A stretch of 64,000 nucleotides of DNA from Paenibacillus spiritus (GTDB taxonomy: Bacteria; Bacillota; Bacilli; Paenibacillales; Paenibacillaceae): assembly GCF_008710135.1 (NCBI RefSeq), contig NZ_VYKK01000005.1:310001-374000 (forward strand). Direction: 5' to 3'. The position numbers and the translations under genes are program-made. Under the pieces are notes generated by a model, which did no database searches, was not told the DNA's origin, and saw nothing but the letters and a program-made list of their open reading frames with translations. Positions within the stretch are counted from its first letter, which is position 1; the number at the start of each line of letters is the position of its first letter. This document shows positions 1 through 8,782 of the stretch, in pieces.

Positions 1-78
1 TGCCGCGAGCTTGCGCTTTATCTCAAAATCGCCAAGGATTACAAGGCGCCGGTCATGCCGCGCAGGGTCCGTTCCTGA
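1..78 (+). CDS. C-terminal end of an unidentified gene (partial)
   Basis: An open frame runs in from the left edge and stops at TGA 76-78. It encodes about 25 residues ending PVMPRRVRS. Codon use looks normal for this genome and no competing feature is visible. The fragment is too short to assign a family. By analogy with Bacillus gene order upstream of cotE and mutS it could belong to the miaB/ricA neighbourhood, but this is only a positional guess. Confidence 0.35.
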   Translation, partial: CRELALYLKIAKDYKAPVMPRRVRS

Positions 79-181
79 CGCTCGGTGTCAGATTCGGCCT
101 CCAGAAACTAACAATTGACCGTCCAGATGCCGATATAAAGGTTGGATATTGTGCCTTTTACGACTATTTGAGGTGAGTACA

Positions 182-1201
182 ATGGAGAGTTTCAATCATC
201 AGTATCTGGGCAAGGAATTGGCCAGGGATGTGTTCAATCACCGGGGGGTGCTGGTGCTGCCCGCCGCTTCCAGACTGGATGAGAACAATCTGCGGCTTCT
301 GACCAGCCACCGGATCTATCTGGACCCGAGCGATGTGGCGGACCGGCGGGGGAAATCGAAGGAGTTTCAGAAGGCGGTAGACAGCGGAACGCTCGCCATG
401 GAGCAAATTTTTGAAACGGCCAGACATACCAAGAGCATTCCCATGATGGAGCTGCGTTATGAAGTGCTTCCTTTTATCCAGGCCGTATCGGAGAGCAACG
501 ATTTCTACGGTGTGCTGGAGACGCTCCAATCCAAGGACGACTATACCTTCCGGCACAATATCGCCGTCGGCATCCTCTCGACCCTGCTCGGCAAATGGAT
601 GGGGCTTGGGCAAGACCATCTCATGCAGCTGACGATTGCGGCTACGCTCCACGACATCGGCAAGGTGGTCATTCCCGAAGAGGTGCTGAACAAGCCCGGC
701 AAGCTGACGAAGGAAGAATTCGACCTGGTCAAGCAGCATACCACCTTCGGCTATGAAATTATCCGCAAGACGGTCGGGACGAACCACAATGAAGCGCTGG
801 TCGCCCTTCAGCATCACGAACGCATGGACGGCAGCGGCTATCCGCACGGCATACCGGGCGACCAGCAGCTGGAGATCAGCCGGGTTGTGGCGGTAACCGA
901 TGTGTTCCACGCCATGTCGTCGGATCGGCCCTATCACAAGGCGTCCCCGCTCTATGAGATTCTCAGGCAGATGGAGGAGAACGTATTCGGCGTGCTGGAC
1001 CCGTTCATCTGCCGGTTGTTCATTCATAAAATGATGGAATCGATGGTCGGCAACCTCGCCGAACTCAGCGACGGACGGCTGGGCGAAGTGCTGCTCATCC
1101 ATTACCACGACCCGCTCCGGCCCTTGCTTCGCGTCGAGGACACCTTCATTGATCTCAGCCGGGAGCGCCAGCTTGAAATGGTCCGGATTATTCAGCGATA
1201 A
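182..1201 (+). CDS. HD-GYP domain protein, probable cyclic-di-GMP phosphodiesterase
   Basis: The protein has 339 residues. An N-terminal region of about 110 residues has no motif I recognise. It is followed by an HD-GYP domain with the metal-binding LHDIGK motif and the diagnostic HHERMDGSGYP motif. HD-GYP proteins typically hydrolyse cyclic-di-GMP to pGpG or GMP with a bimetal centre, so a cytosolic signalling role is likely; there is no membrane segment. I chose ATG 182 because GAGGTGAG lies just upstream; an in-frame TTG at 149 lacks such a site. The next gene is cotE about 115 bp downstream. Substrate specificity is inferred from the family. Confidence 0.85.
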   Translation: MESFNHQYLGKELARDVFNHRGVLVLPAASRLDENNLRLLTSHRIYLDPSDVADRRGKSKEFQKAVDSGTLAMEQIFETARHTKSIPMMELRYEVLPFIQAVSESNDFYGVLETLQSKDDYTFRHNIAVGILSTLLGKWMGLGQDHLMQLTIAATLHDIGKVVIPEEVLNKPGKLTKEEFDLVKQHTTFGYEIIRKTVGTNHNEALVALQHHERMDGSGYPHGIPGDQQLEISRVVAVTDVFHAMSSDRPYHKASPLYEILRQMEENVFGVLDPFICRLFIHKMMESMVGNLAELSDGRLGEVLLIHYHDPLRPLLRVEDTFIDLSRERQLEMVRIIQR

Positions 1202-1315
1202 CAGGGAAGAAGCTTGATGACGGGCGCTTGGCTCCGAACCAAAAAATACATATCAACAAACGCCCATGTCCTGCATACACATGATAGTGAATGATTGTAT
1301 GGAGGAGGTTTAAGA

Positions 1316-1873
1316 ATGTCATTAAGCCATAAACGCCAGACCAGGGAAATTATCACCAAAGCGATTTGCGGCAAGGGACGCAAGTTCTCGACCGCCACCC
1401 ACACCGTAACGCCGCCGCATCATCCCACGAGCATTCTGGGGGCTTGGATCATCAACCACCAGTACGAAGCGGTAGCGGCGGGAAGCGGCATCGAAGTCAT
1501 CGGGTCCTACGATATCAACATCTGGTATTCGTATGACAAGAACAAGCAGACCGAAGTCGCCAAAGAGACCGTGTCGTATGTAGAGGTTGTGCCGCTCAAC
1601 TATCTCGATCCGAAGCACCGCGCTTCCACGGCTCAGGTCTCTGCGGAGGCAACGCAGGAACCGAACTGCGTGGAAGCGGGCGTCTCGCCGGGAGGCGGCA
1701 GCGTGACGATTCGCGTGGAGCGCGAATTCGAGGCGGAGCTGGTGGCCGAAACGAAAGTCCGTGTTTTTGTCAGCGACCAGACGGACGAGGATGCCGACAA
1801 GGATTACGACTTTGAGGAAGACGGCTTTGATTTCGAGGATCTGGACCCCGACGCGCTCGATGATGAACTGTAA
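1316..1873 (+). CDS. cotE: Spore coat morphogenetic protein CotE
   Basis: The product has 185 residues and matches the CotE pattern: a conserved N-terminal half (REIITKAICGKG, then TPPHHPTSILGAWIINH) and a very acidic C-terminal tail rich in Asp and Glu. CotE forms the ring that recruits outer-coat proteins to the forespore during sporulation; the acidic tail carries partner-binding regions in Bacillus. ATG 1316 follows a strong GGAGGAGG site; the in-frame TTG 1295 is upstream of that site and unlikely. The gene ends in a good hairpin terminator. A mother-cell sigma-E promoter is expected; a weak CATACA-type -10 lies near 1274, but its spacing to an upstream ATAT element is not convincing. 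Confidence 0.95.
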   Translation: MSLSHKRQTREIITKAICGKGRKFSTATHTVTPPHHPTSILGAWIINHQYEAVAAGSGIEVIGSYDINIWYSYDKNKQTEVAKETVSYVEVVPLNYLDPKHRASTAQVSAEATQEPNCVEAGVSPGGGSVTIRVEREFEAELVAETKVRVFVSDQTDEDADKDYDFEEDGFDFEDLDPDALDDEL

Positions 1874-1959
1874 GGCCAGCGACACCGCCCGCCGCTGCTG
1901 GCGGAAGACGGGAGCGAATTTTAGAGGTAATACATGATATGTACCGAGGGCGGCGGCGT

Positions 1960-1983
1960 AGAGGGCGGATGCCCTCTTTTTTA
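1960..1983 (+). terminator. Rho-independent terminator after cotE
   Basis: A 7-bp stem (AGAGGGC/GCCCTCT) with a GGAT loop is followed by a run of T. It lies 87 bp after the cotE stop and 27 bp before the amidoligase start, so it separates cotE from the next gene or attenuates read-through into it. Confidence 0.8.
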
Positions 1984-2009
1984 TCGGAAAAATTCGGGAG
2001 GCGCGGAGC

Positions 2010-3449
2010 ATGAACGAAGGAATCGGAGTCTTTCGGGAACTGTCGCGGGAGCAGAGAGAGGAGCGGCTGCGCCGAAGCGGCCTTGCGGCGGCTCTGGAGA
2101 AGGAGAGCGCTGAAGAGGGACGGGAACGGCAGGGAAGGGAGCTGCTGCTGCAAAATCGCGCGTCCGGAATGTACCGGCCCCGGGGGAACGCCGAATCGCC
2201 GCCGGGGCCCGGCAGTCCGCAGCTGTGCTGCGCCGTTCGGGTCCACGACCTCCGGCCGCTCCAGTACCGGCTGACGGGCGCCGGCGCGGCGATGGGAGCG
2301 GCTTCCGTCTGGCGGCCGGCCGCGCTTCCGTTCCCCGGCCGGTCTGCGGAGGCGCCCCCGGGCCCGGGGGAGAGGGCGGAGCAGGGCGGAGAGACGGGCC
2401 CGCTGCTGCGGCGGGCCTGCCGTACCGCAGTCCGGGCGCTGTATGCGCTCGGGCTTGACAGCGGCGAAGCCGAGCTGGCGGCGCTCGGCGGCGGACGCTT
2501 CGCCGTGCTGGCGGTCCGTCCGGCGACGGCGGGCCGGGACGGCCGCCTGCCGGAGCCGTACGCTTCGGCGGAAGCGGCGCTCCGCCGGGCTCTGGCCGGG
2601 GAGCCGGGCGGGCGTCCCGGCCTTCTGATGGGCATGGACCCGGAGTTTCTCGTGCTCCGGGAGGACACGGGCCGCGTCGTGCCGGCGTCGCGGTATCTGC
2701 CCCGGGACGGCGTCGCCGGCTGCGACGCTGGTCCTCCGGGAACGCGCGGCCTGTTCCCGGTCGGCGAGCTGCGCCCGGCCGCGCAGGCGGCGCCGCGCGC
2801 GCTGCTGGCGCAGCTCCGGTCCGCCGCCCGCCTGGCGGACCGGCTGATGCCCGACCGCCGGCTGGCCTGGCGCGCGGGAGGGATGCCGCTGCGCGGCTGG
2901 GCGCTCGGCGGACATCTGCACTTCAGCGGCGTGCAGCTGACGGCGCCGCTGCTGCGCGCGCTCGACAACTACCTGGCGCTGCCGATGGCGCTGCTTGCGG
3001 ACAGCCGGGCTTCCGGGCGCTGTCCCCGCTACGGCACGCTCGGGGACTTCCGGCTCCAGCCGCACGGCGGCTTCGAGTACCGGACGCTCCCGAGCTTCCT
3101 GGTGTCTCCGTCCGTCGCCGAGGGCGCGGTCCATCTGGGCCATCTGATCGTTGCCCGGTATGAGGAGCTGCAGCTTCGTCCGCTGGACAGCGAGAGGGCA
3201 CACCGCGCGTACTATGCCGGCGACAAGGAGCCGCTGCTGGCGGTCTTCCCGGCGCTGGCGGACGATCTCCGGCGGCTGCCTGGCTATGCGGCGGCCGCGG
3301 AAGCGGCCGAGCCGCTGTTCCGCCGGATCGAAGCGGGGCTGACCTGGGATGAATCGGAGGATGTACGGGAACTGTGGCGCGGGTGTGATATAATAGACAA
3401 CAGCATGAAGAGGCATGGAGGAGAACCATGGCAAAATACACGCCAATGA
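2010..3449 (+). CDS. Putative amidoligase (COOH-NH2 ligase type 2, PhiEco32-like)
   Basis: The protein has 479 residues. The N-terminal 200 residues are charged and variable. The C-terminal half carries motifs I associate with the PhiEco32-like amidoligase-type 2 family: GMDPEF near 208, a GELRPA segment near 250, GGHLHF near 300, RYGTLGDFR near 340 and GFEYRTLPS near 355. These enzymes belong to the glutamine-synthetase/GCS-like ATP-dependent ligase fold and are predicted to form amide or isopeptide bonds; substrates are mostly unknown. RBS GGGAGG precedes ATG 2010. The 3' end overlaps mutS by 22 bp. Proximity to cotE suggests, but does not show, a spore role. The GC content is extreme. Confidence 0.7.
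   Translation: MNEGIGVFRELSREQREERLRRSGLAAALEKESAEEGRERQGRELLLQNRASGMYRPRGNAESPPGPGSPQLCCAVRVHDLRPLQYRLTGAGAAMGAASVWRPAALPFPGRSAEAPPGPGERAEQGGETGPLLRRACRTAVRALYALGLDSGEAELAALGGGRFAVLAVRPATAGRDGRLPEPYASAEAALRRALAGEPGGRPGLLMGMDPEFLVLREDTGRVVPASRYLPRDGVAGCDAGPPGTRGLFPVGELRPAAQAAPRALLAQLRSAARLADRLMPDRRLAWRAGGMPLRGWALGGHLHFSGVQLTAPLLRALDNYLALPMALLADSRASGRCPRYGTLGDFRLQPHGGFEYRTLPSFLVSPSVAEGAVHLGHLIVARYEELQLRPLDSERAHRAYYAGDKEPLLAVFPALADDLRRLPGYAAAAEAAEPLFRRIEAGLTWDESEDVRELWRGCDIIDNSMKRHGGEPWQNTRQ
3386..3394 (+). promoter_or_regulatory. Extended -10 promoter for mutS inside the preceding gene
   Basis: TGA directly precedes a perfect TATAAT (3389-3394), an extended -10 element 34 bp upstream of the mutS start and within the last 25 codons of the amidoligase gene. 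No good -35 is visible at 17 bp spacing, which extended -10 promoters can tolerate. It would let mutS be expressed independently of the upstream gene. Confidence 0.55.
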
Positions 3450-6172
3450 TCGAACAATATTTGCAGGTCAAGGAAGGGGCGAAAGATGCCTTCCTTTTTT
3501 TCCGGCTGGGCGACTTTTATGAAATGTTTTTTGACGATGCCCTGCTGGCTTCCAAGGAGCTGGAGATCACCCTTACCGGCCGCGAAGGCGGCGGAGGCGA
3601 GAAGATTCCGATGTGCGGGGTGCCCTACCATTCCGCCGAAGGCTATATCCAGCGTCTGATCGAGAAAGGCTACAAGGTCGCCATCTGCGAGCAGCTCGAC
3701 GATCCGGCGACGACCAAAGGCATGGTGCGGCGGGACATTGTGCGCGTCGTGACGCCGGGAACGGTCATGGACGGACGGATTGTAGCCGACAAGACCAACA
3801 ACTATCTCGTCTGCGTGACCGAATTGGAAGAAATGGCCGCCCTGGCCGCATGCGATTTGACCACAGGAGAGCTGTACGTGACCAGTTCGCCGGCGGAGAC
3901 CGATTCGCTGCGCGGGGAGATCGGCATCTACGAACCGGCCGAAATTATCGGCGACCCGCAGCTCCTGGAGCTGCTGAAGGGCGAGACGCTCCCGGGAGCG
4001 CGGCCGGTCGTCTACACCCCGTGGGAGAAGCGCGACGACGAGCAGGCCCGAAGCCAGTTCGGCGAAGGGGCCTGGACGCGGCTGGAGAAGGAGCGGGCCC
4101 GGTGCGTGGCGCTGCTCATTGCCTATCTGGGCGAGACCCAGCGGCGTTCGCTCGGCCAGCTCAGCCAAATTTCGTCCTACGAACCGGGACACTACATGAT
4201 TCTCGATCCGTTCACCCGGCGGAATCTGGAGCTGACCGAGACGGTGCGGGAGCGTTCTAAAAAAGGCTCGCTGCTCTGGCTGCTCGACCGCACCGAGACT
4301 TCCATGGGCGCTCGCCTGCTGCGCCGCCGGATCGATAAGCCGCTGCTTCAGCGCTCCGCCATCGAGCGGCGTCTGGACGCGGTGGATCATCTGTACCATC
4401 AATTTATTCTGCGCGAAGACCTTCGTCTGGCGCTCAAGGAAATCTATGACCTGGAGCGGCTGACCGGGCGGGTCGCCTACGGCAGCGCCAACGGCCGGGA
4501 CTTGAACGCACTGAAGCTGTCGCTGGAGCAGATTCCGGCGCTTAAAGAGCTGTGCCTGTCCTCCGGCTCGGCCACGCTCCGTGAGATCGGGAACGCCATC
4601 GACGAATGCGCCGATCTGCGGGAAGTGATCCAGGCGGCCATCGTGGATGATCCGCCGGTGTCGGTCCGCGACGGCGGGATGATCCGGCCGGGCTATCATG
4701 AACGTCTGGACGAGCTGCGCAGCGCCAGCACAAGCGGCAAACAGTGGATTGCGGAGCTGGAGGCGCAGGAGCGCCGGATCACCGGCATCAAGTCGCTGAA
4801 GATCGGCTACAACAAAGTGTTCGGCTATTATATTGAAGTAACCCGGTCCAACCTCGGAGCGCTGCCCGAGGGAAGGTATGAGCGCAAGCAGACCTTGGCC
4901 AACGCCGAGCGCTTTGTCACGCCGGAGCTGAAGGAGAAGGAAGCTCTCATTCTCGAAGCCCAGGACAAAATGACCGATCTCGAGTACAGCCTGTTCACCC
5001 AGCTGCGCGAACTGCTCGCCGCCCAGATACCGCGCCTGCAATCGCTCGCTGAGAAAGTGGCCGAGATCGACGTGTATCAGGGCCTCGCCTCCGTCAGCGC
5101 CGAGCAGCGGTTCGTGCGTCCGGCGCTGACGGACGGCTTCGATCTGACGATCGAAGGCGGCCGCCATCCGGTCGTGGAAGCCGTCCTGCGGGACGGCTCG
5201 TTCATCGCCAACGGCAGCCGGCTCACGAAGGAAGACGGACGCATTACGCTCATTACCGGCCCCAACATGGCCGGCAAGAGCACCTATATGCGCCAGGTCG
5301 CGCTCATCTGCGTGATGGCCCAGATCGGCTGCTTCGTGCCGGCCGACCGGGCGGAGGTTCCGCTGATCGACCGCATCTTCACGCGGATCGGGGCGGCGGA
5401 CGACCTGATCGGCGGCCAGAGCACCTTCATGGTGGAAATGGCGGATATTCAGGTGATGACCGAGAAGGCGACGCCCCGCAGCCTGATAATCATCGACGAG
5501 CTCGGACGCGGAACGTCTACCTCGGAGGGAATGGCGATTGCCCAGGCGGTCATCGAATTCGTCCATCACGAGATCGGCTGCAAAGCGCTGGTATCGACGC
5601 ATTTTCACGAGCTGGCCCATCTGGAAGACAGTCTGGACAGCCTCCGCAATTATTCCATGGCTGTGCAGGAGAGCGGCGACAAGGTCAACTTCCTGCGCAA
5701 GCTCATTCCGGGAGCGGCGGACAGCAGCTACGGCATCTACTGTGCCCGGCTTGCCGGACTGCCGGAGAGCATTATCGGACGAGCCTACGGTCTGCTCCAG
5801 GCCATTGAGCAGAGCGCGGCCGAGGTCGGCGCCGCAGCCGCAGCGCCGGCGGTTCCTGGAACCGCCGGAGAGAAGACTTCGGCAGGTAGAATGCCTCTCT
5901 CTGCCGCTGCCACTGCCTCTCCGGAACCGGCAGATGCCGGGGAAGCGCTGACGGTCACAAGCGCCAGGGACAGGGAGGAAGTCGTGCAACTCTCCATCTT
6001 CGGCGACGAGGAGCCCCGCAAGGGGCGCAAAGGAGCCGCCCCTCCGACGCGCGAGCAGGAGCTTGCCGCCGAGGTGGTATCGGCTCTCGAGACCGCCGAT
6101 CTTATGAACATGACGCCGCTTCAGGCGATGCAGCTGCTGAACGATCTGAAGGGCAGAATCCGCAGCCGGTGA
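3428..6172 (+). CDS. mutS: DNA mismatch repair protein MutS
   Basis: The protein has 914 residues, the long side for MutS. The mismatch-reading Phe-Tyr-Glu motif is at residues 30-32 (GDFYEMF). The ABC ATPase has Walker A TGPNMAGKST near 610 and the DELGRGTST Walker B/D-loop region. Near 853 QLSIF matches the beta-clamp binding motif, placed after a low-complexity Ala/Pro stretch of about 45 residues that is not typical of shorter MutS proteins. RBS GGAGG precedes ATG 3428. MutS recognises mismatches and recruits MutL, encoded next. The start overlaps the amidoligase gene; an extended -10 promoter lies just upstream. Confidence 0.98.
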   Translation: MAKYTPMIEQYLQVKEGAKDAFLFFRLGDFYEMFFDDALLASKELEITLTGREGGGGEKIPMCGVPYHSAEGYIQRLIEKGYKVAICEQLDDPATTKGMVRRDIVRVVTPGTVMDGRIVADKTNNYLVCVTELEEMAALAACDLTTGELYVTSSPAETDSLRGEIGIYEPAEIIGDPQLLELLKGETLPGARPVVYTPWEKRDDEQARSQFGEGAWTRLEKERARCVALLIAYLGETQRRSLGQLSQISSYEPGHYMILDPFTRRNLELTETVRERSKKGSLLWLLDRTETSMGARLLRRRIDKPLLQRSAIERRLDAVDHLYHQFILREDLRLALKEIYDLERLTGRVAYGSANGRDLNALKLSLEQIPALKELCLSSGSATLREIGNAIDECADLREVIQAAIVDDPPVSVRDGGMIRPGYHERLDELRSASTSGKQWIAELEAQERRITGIKSLKIGYNKVFGYYIEVTRSNLGALPEGRYERKQTLANAERFVTPELKEKEALILEAQDKMTDLEYSLFTQLRELLAAQIPRLQSLAEKVAEIDVYQGLASVSAEQRFVRPALTDGFDLTIEGGRHPVVEAVLRDGSFIANGSRLTKEDGRITLITGPNMAGKSTYMRQVALICVMAQIGCFVPADRAEVPLIDRIFTRIGAADDLIGGQSTFMVEMADIQVMTEKATPRSLIIIDELGRGTSTSEGMAIAQAVIEFVHHEIGCKALVSTHFHELAHLEDSLDSLRNYSMAVQESGDKVNFLRKLIPGAADSSYGIYCARLAGLPESIIGRAYGLLQAIEQSAAEVGAAAAAPAVPGTAGEKTSAGRMPLSAAATASPEPADAGEALTVTSARDREEVVQLSIFGDEEPRKGRKGAAPPTREQELAAEVVSALETADLMNMTPLQAMQLLNDLKGRIRSR

Positions 6173-6200
6173 ACGCTCTGAAGAGCAGAACCCTCAGCCG
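6146..6200 (+). repeat. Short direct duplication across the mutS stop codon
   Basis: A 23-bp segment at 6146-6168 (the last codons of mutS) recurs with 3 mismatches at 6178-6200, 32 bp downstream and beyond the stop codon. The rest of the 190-bp gap to mutL contains GC-rich inverted repeats but no open frame that I would call a gene. Confidence 0.55.
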
Positions 6201-6366
6201 CAGAATGCCTCAGCGGCCGGTTCCGTCCGGTGTCCACCGGCGTGGACGGGGCTCGTTCCGGAAAGGCAAAGTTTAGGTCCGAGTAAAGGCTGAAATACAA
6301 GTACAAGTATGCAGGCCGGAAGAGCGGCAGCGACGCCCGCCGCCGGCCTTAACGGGAGGGATGGCT

Positions 6367-8448
6367 ATGGCCAGAATCCATGTGCTGGATGAACATATCG
6401 CGAACCAGATTGCCGCGGGGGAAGTGGTCGAACGGCCGGCCTCCGTCGTCAAAGAGCTGGTGGAGAATGCCATCGACGCCGGGGCCACCCGGATTGAAGT
6501 CACGGTGGAAGAAGGCGGACTGCAGCTTATCCGCGTCAAGGACAACGGCTCGGGGATCGAACCGGAAGACTGCGAGACGGCGTTCTACCGGCACGCGACC
6601 AGCAAAATCGCCAGCGGCCGTGACCTGTTCCAGATCACGAGCCTCGGATTCCGGGGCGAGGCGCTGCCGAGTATTGCGGCAGTAGCCAAAGTCTCGCTGC
6701 TGACGGCAGCAGGCGACGACGGCCGCGGCCGTCTTCTGGAGATCGAGGGCGGCCGGCTGGTGACCCAGGAGGACGCCGCATCCGCCCGGGGGACGGAGAT
6801 GACGGTCCGCGAGCTTTTTTACAATACGCCGGCTCGCTTGAAGTACATGAAGAGCATCCAGACTGAGCTGGGACATATCTCGGATGTGATGTACCGGGTG
6901 GCGCTCGGGCATCCCGGCATCTCATTCACGCTACGCCATAACGGCAACCCGCTGCTGCAGACGCTGGGCAGCGGCGACCTGCTGCAGGTGATCGCCGCCG
7001 TCTACGGGACATCCGCCGCCAAAGCGATGCTGCCCGTAAGCGCCGAAGATCCGGATTATACGCTGTCGGGCTACATCAGCCGCCCCGAGTGGACGCGCGC
7101 GAACCGCAACGGCATTTCGACCATTATCGGGGGGCGCTCTATCCGCAGCGGGGGACTGAACGCCGCCATTCTGCGGGCTTACCATACGCTGCTGCCGATC
7201 AACCGCTATCCGCTGCTCGTGCTGAATCTGGACATGCACCCGTCGCTTGTGGACGTCAATGTGCATCCCGCCAAGCTGGAGGTGCGGTTCAGCAAGGAGA
7301 CGGAGCTGTATGCGTTCGTGGAACGCGAGCTCCGCCAGGTGCTGCTGGGCGAGAATCTGATTCCGCGCCCCGGACGCGAGCCGATCGGCTCCAAAGGCAG
7401 CTCGTCTTTTATTCAGGAGCAGTTTGCGTTCTCCAAAGACAGCCGGGGCGCTGCGCCGTCCCCGGCTGAAGGCTCCGGCGGCCCGGTCGGGGACGCGGCC
7501 GCCGCCCCGCTGCCGGACGTGCCGGCGGCGTCCGGCGCGTCTGTGCCGGACGGCATCGCTCCGTCCGGCAGCCAGCCCGGGCCCGGCGCCGCCCAGGCCC
7601 GCCCGCAGCCGCCGGCCTACGGCACCGGCGGCTATCCCGGCGGCGCCTGTTCCGGGGGCGCCGATTCGGCGCCCGCCTCCGGTGGGCGCCCCGCAGCTGC
7701 GGCTGCGGCCGGTCCCCGGGGCGCCGGTTACGGCGGCGCCTCGGGGCAGCCGCCCCGGCTGCGGGAACCCGGGGCCGGCTACGGCGCGGCCGCCCGCAGA
7801 CCCGCCGCCGGGGTGCCCGGCGGCGAAGCGCTGTACGCCCCGGCCGGGGAAGCCGCGGGGCTGCCGCCGTTTCCGGAGCTGGCCTATATCGGCCAGCACC
7901 ACGGCACCTACATCATCGCCCAGAACGACGAGGGGCTGTATCTGATCGACCAGCACGCCGCCCATGAACGGATCAATTACGAGTATTATTACGAGAAGTT
8001 CGGCCGTCCGGCGGACGCGTCACAGGAACTGCTCCTGCCGATTACGCTTGAATTCACGCCGTCGGAGAGCCGCCAGCTTGCCGAACGGCTGCCGGTCTTC
8101 GAACAGGCCGGGGTCTATCTGGAGCATTTCGGCGGCCAGACCTTCCGGGTCCGCGCGCTGCCGTACTGGTTCCCGCAGGGAGATGAGCGGGAGATTGTGG
8201 AGGAGATGGCCGAATGGGTGCTTGGCGAGAGAAATATAGATCTCGCCAAGCTGCGTGAGAAATCTTCCATCCTCTGCTCCTGCAAGGCGTCGATCAAAGC
8301 CAACCAGAAGTTGACCGAGCAGGAAGCCGTGACGCTGCTGGACCGCCTCGCCGCGTGCCGCCAGCCGTACACCTGCCCGCACGGCCGCCCAATCGTCATC
8401 TCGTTCACCGCCTACGACCTGGAGAAATTATTCAAACGTGTTATGTAA
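6367..8448 (+). CDS. mutL: DNA mismatch repair endonuclease MutL
   Basis: The protein has 693 residues. The N-terminal GHKL ATPase has ELVENAIDAGA, DNGSGI, TSKI and GFRGEAL motifs. A linker of about 125 residues (roughly 370-495) is very rich in Ala, Gly and Pro. The C-terminal endonuclease has DQHAAHERINYE near 528, the SCKASIKA and CPHGRP zinc-site motifs, and QELLLP near 552, which fits a beta-clamp binding motif as in Bacillus MutL. MutL nicks the nascent strand after mismatch detection. ATG 6367 is preferred over 6361 because GGGAGGG at 6354-6360 then sits at proper spacing and MARIHVLDEHIANQIAAGE is the usual N-terminus. Confidence 0.97.
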   Translation: MARIHVLDEHIANQIAAGEVVERPASVVKELVENAIDAGATRIEVTVEEGGLQLIRVKDNGSGIEPEDCETAFYRHATSKIASGRDLFQITSLGFRGEALPSIAAVAKVSLLTAAGDDGRGRLLEIEGGRLVTQEDAASARGTEMTVRELFYNTPARLKYMKSIQTELGHISDVMYRVALGHPGISFTLRHNGNPLLQTLGSGDLLQVIAAVYGTSAAKAMLPVSAEDPDYTLSGYISRPEWTRANRNGISTIIGGRSIRSGGLNAAILRAYHTLLPINRYPLLVLNLDMHPSLVDVNVHPAKLEVRFSKETELYAFVERELRQVLLGENLIPRPGREPIGSKGSSSFIQEQFAFSKDSRGAAPSPAEGSGGPVGDAAAAPLPDVPAASGASVPDGIAPSGSQPGPGAAQARPQPPAYGTGGYPGGACSGGADSAPASGGRPAAAAAAGPRGAGYGGASGQPPRLREPGAGYGAAARRPAAGVPGGEALYAPAGEAAGLPPFPELAYIGQHHGTYIIAQNDEGLYLIDQHAAHERINYEYYYEKFGRPADASQELLLPITLEFTPSESRQLAERLPVFEQAGVYLEHFGGQTFRVRALPYWFPQGDEREIVEEMAEWVLGERNIDLAKLREKSSILCSCKASIKANQKLTEQEAVTLLDRLAACRQPYTCPHGRPIVISFTAYDLEKLFKRVM

Positions 8449-8713
8449 GCACGCCTTCCCGAAGAAAGAACTCCTAGTTCGCAGAATGCGAAAAACACCG
8501 CAGGGTGCAACAGGATAAAGTCACTAGGCGTGCAAGCCGCACGCCTTCCCGTAGAAAGATATTCCTTGTTCGCAGAACGGGAAAAACACCGCAGGGTGCG
8601 ACAAGATAAAGTCACTAGGCGTGCAAGCCGCCCGCCTTCCCGTAGAAAGATACTCCTAGTTCGCAGAACGGAAAAATAACGGATAACGCAATTCAGATAA
8701 AGTCACTAGGCGT
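8449..8713. repeat. Three tandem imperfect ~90-bp hairpin-forming repeats
   Basis: Units start at 8449, 8539 and 8630 (periods 90 and 91 bp). Each begins gc(a/c)cgccttcccg and ends with ataaagtcactaggcgt. The junction of units 1 and 2 makes a perfect 8-bp inverted repeat (AGGCGTGC at 8526-8533, GCACGCCT at 8539-8546) with loop AAGCC; the second junction has one mismatch. Inside the units are smaller palindromes (TTCGCA/TGCGAA in unit 1; CACC/GGTG in units 1 and 2). Unit 3 has diverged at its 3' part. The array starts directly after the mutL stop. No gene is evident; small minus-strand frames across it merely reflect the repeat. Confidence 0.9.
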
Positions 8714-8782
8714 AACAGAATCAAGTATAGTATCAACGGATTACCCGCTGCCGGTTGCCCGGGCGGGAGAAAGCGAGGCTTC

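Noticed and set aside
1248..1281. Sigma-E promoter of cotE
   Set aside because: A CATACA-type -10 at 1274 and an ATAT element at 1250 are about 19 bp apart, too long for sigma-E; retained only as a remark in the cotE entry.
3284..5989. 901-codon minus-strand open frame opposite mutS, and similar long frames opposite metH, pdhAB, the ThiF-like gene and others
   Set aside because: They are antisense shadows caused by high GC; none shows family motifs or ribosome sites, and the plus-strand genes are certain.
8412..8615. 67-codon minus-strand frame with internal repetition
   Set aside because: It lies entirely over the 90-bp tandem repeats and the mutL end; its repetition follows from the DNA repeat and no ribosome site supports it.
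8449..8713. CRISPR array
   Set aside because: The repeats are about 90 bp, contiguous and without spacers, and no cas genes are present.
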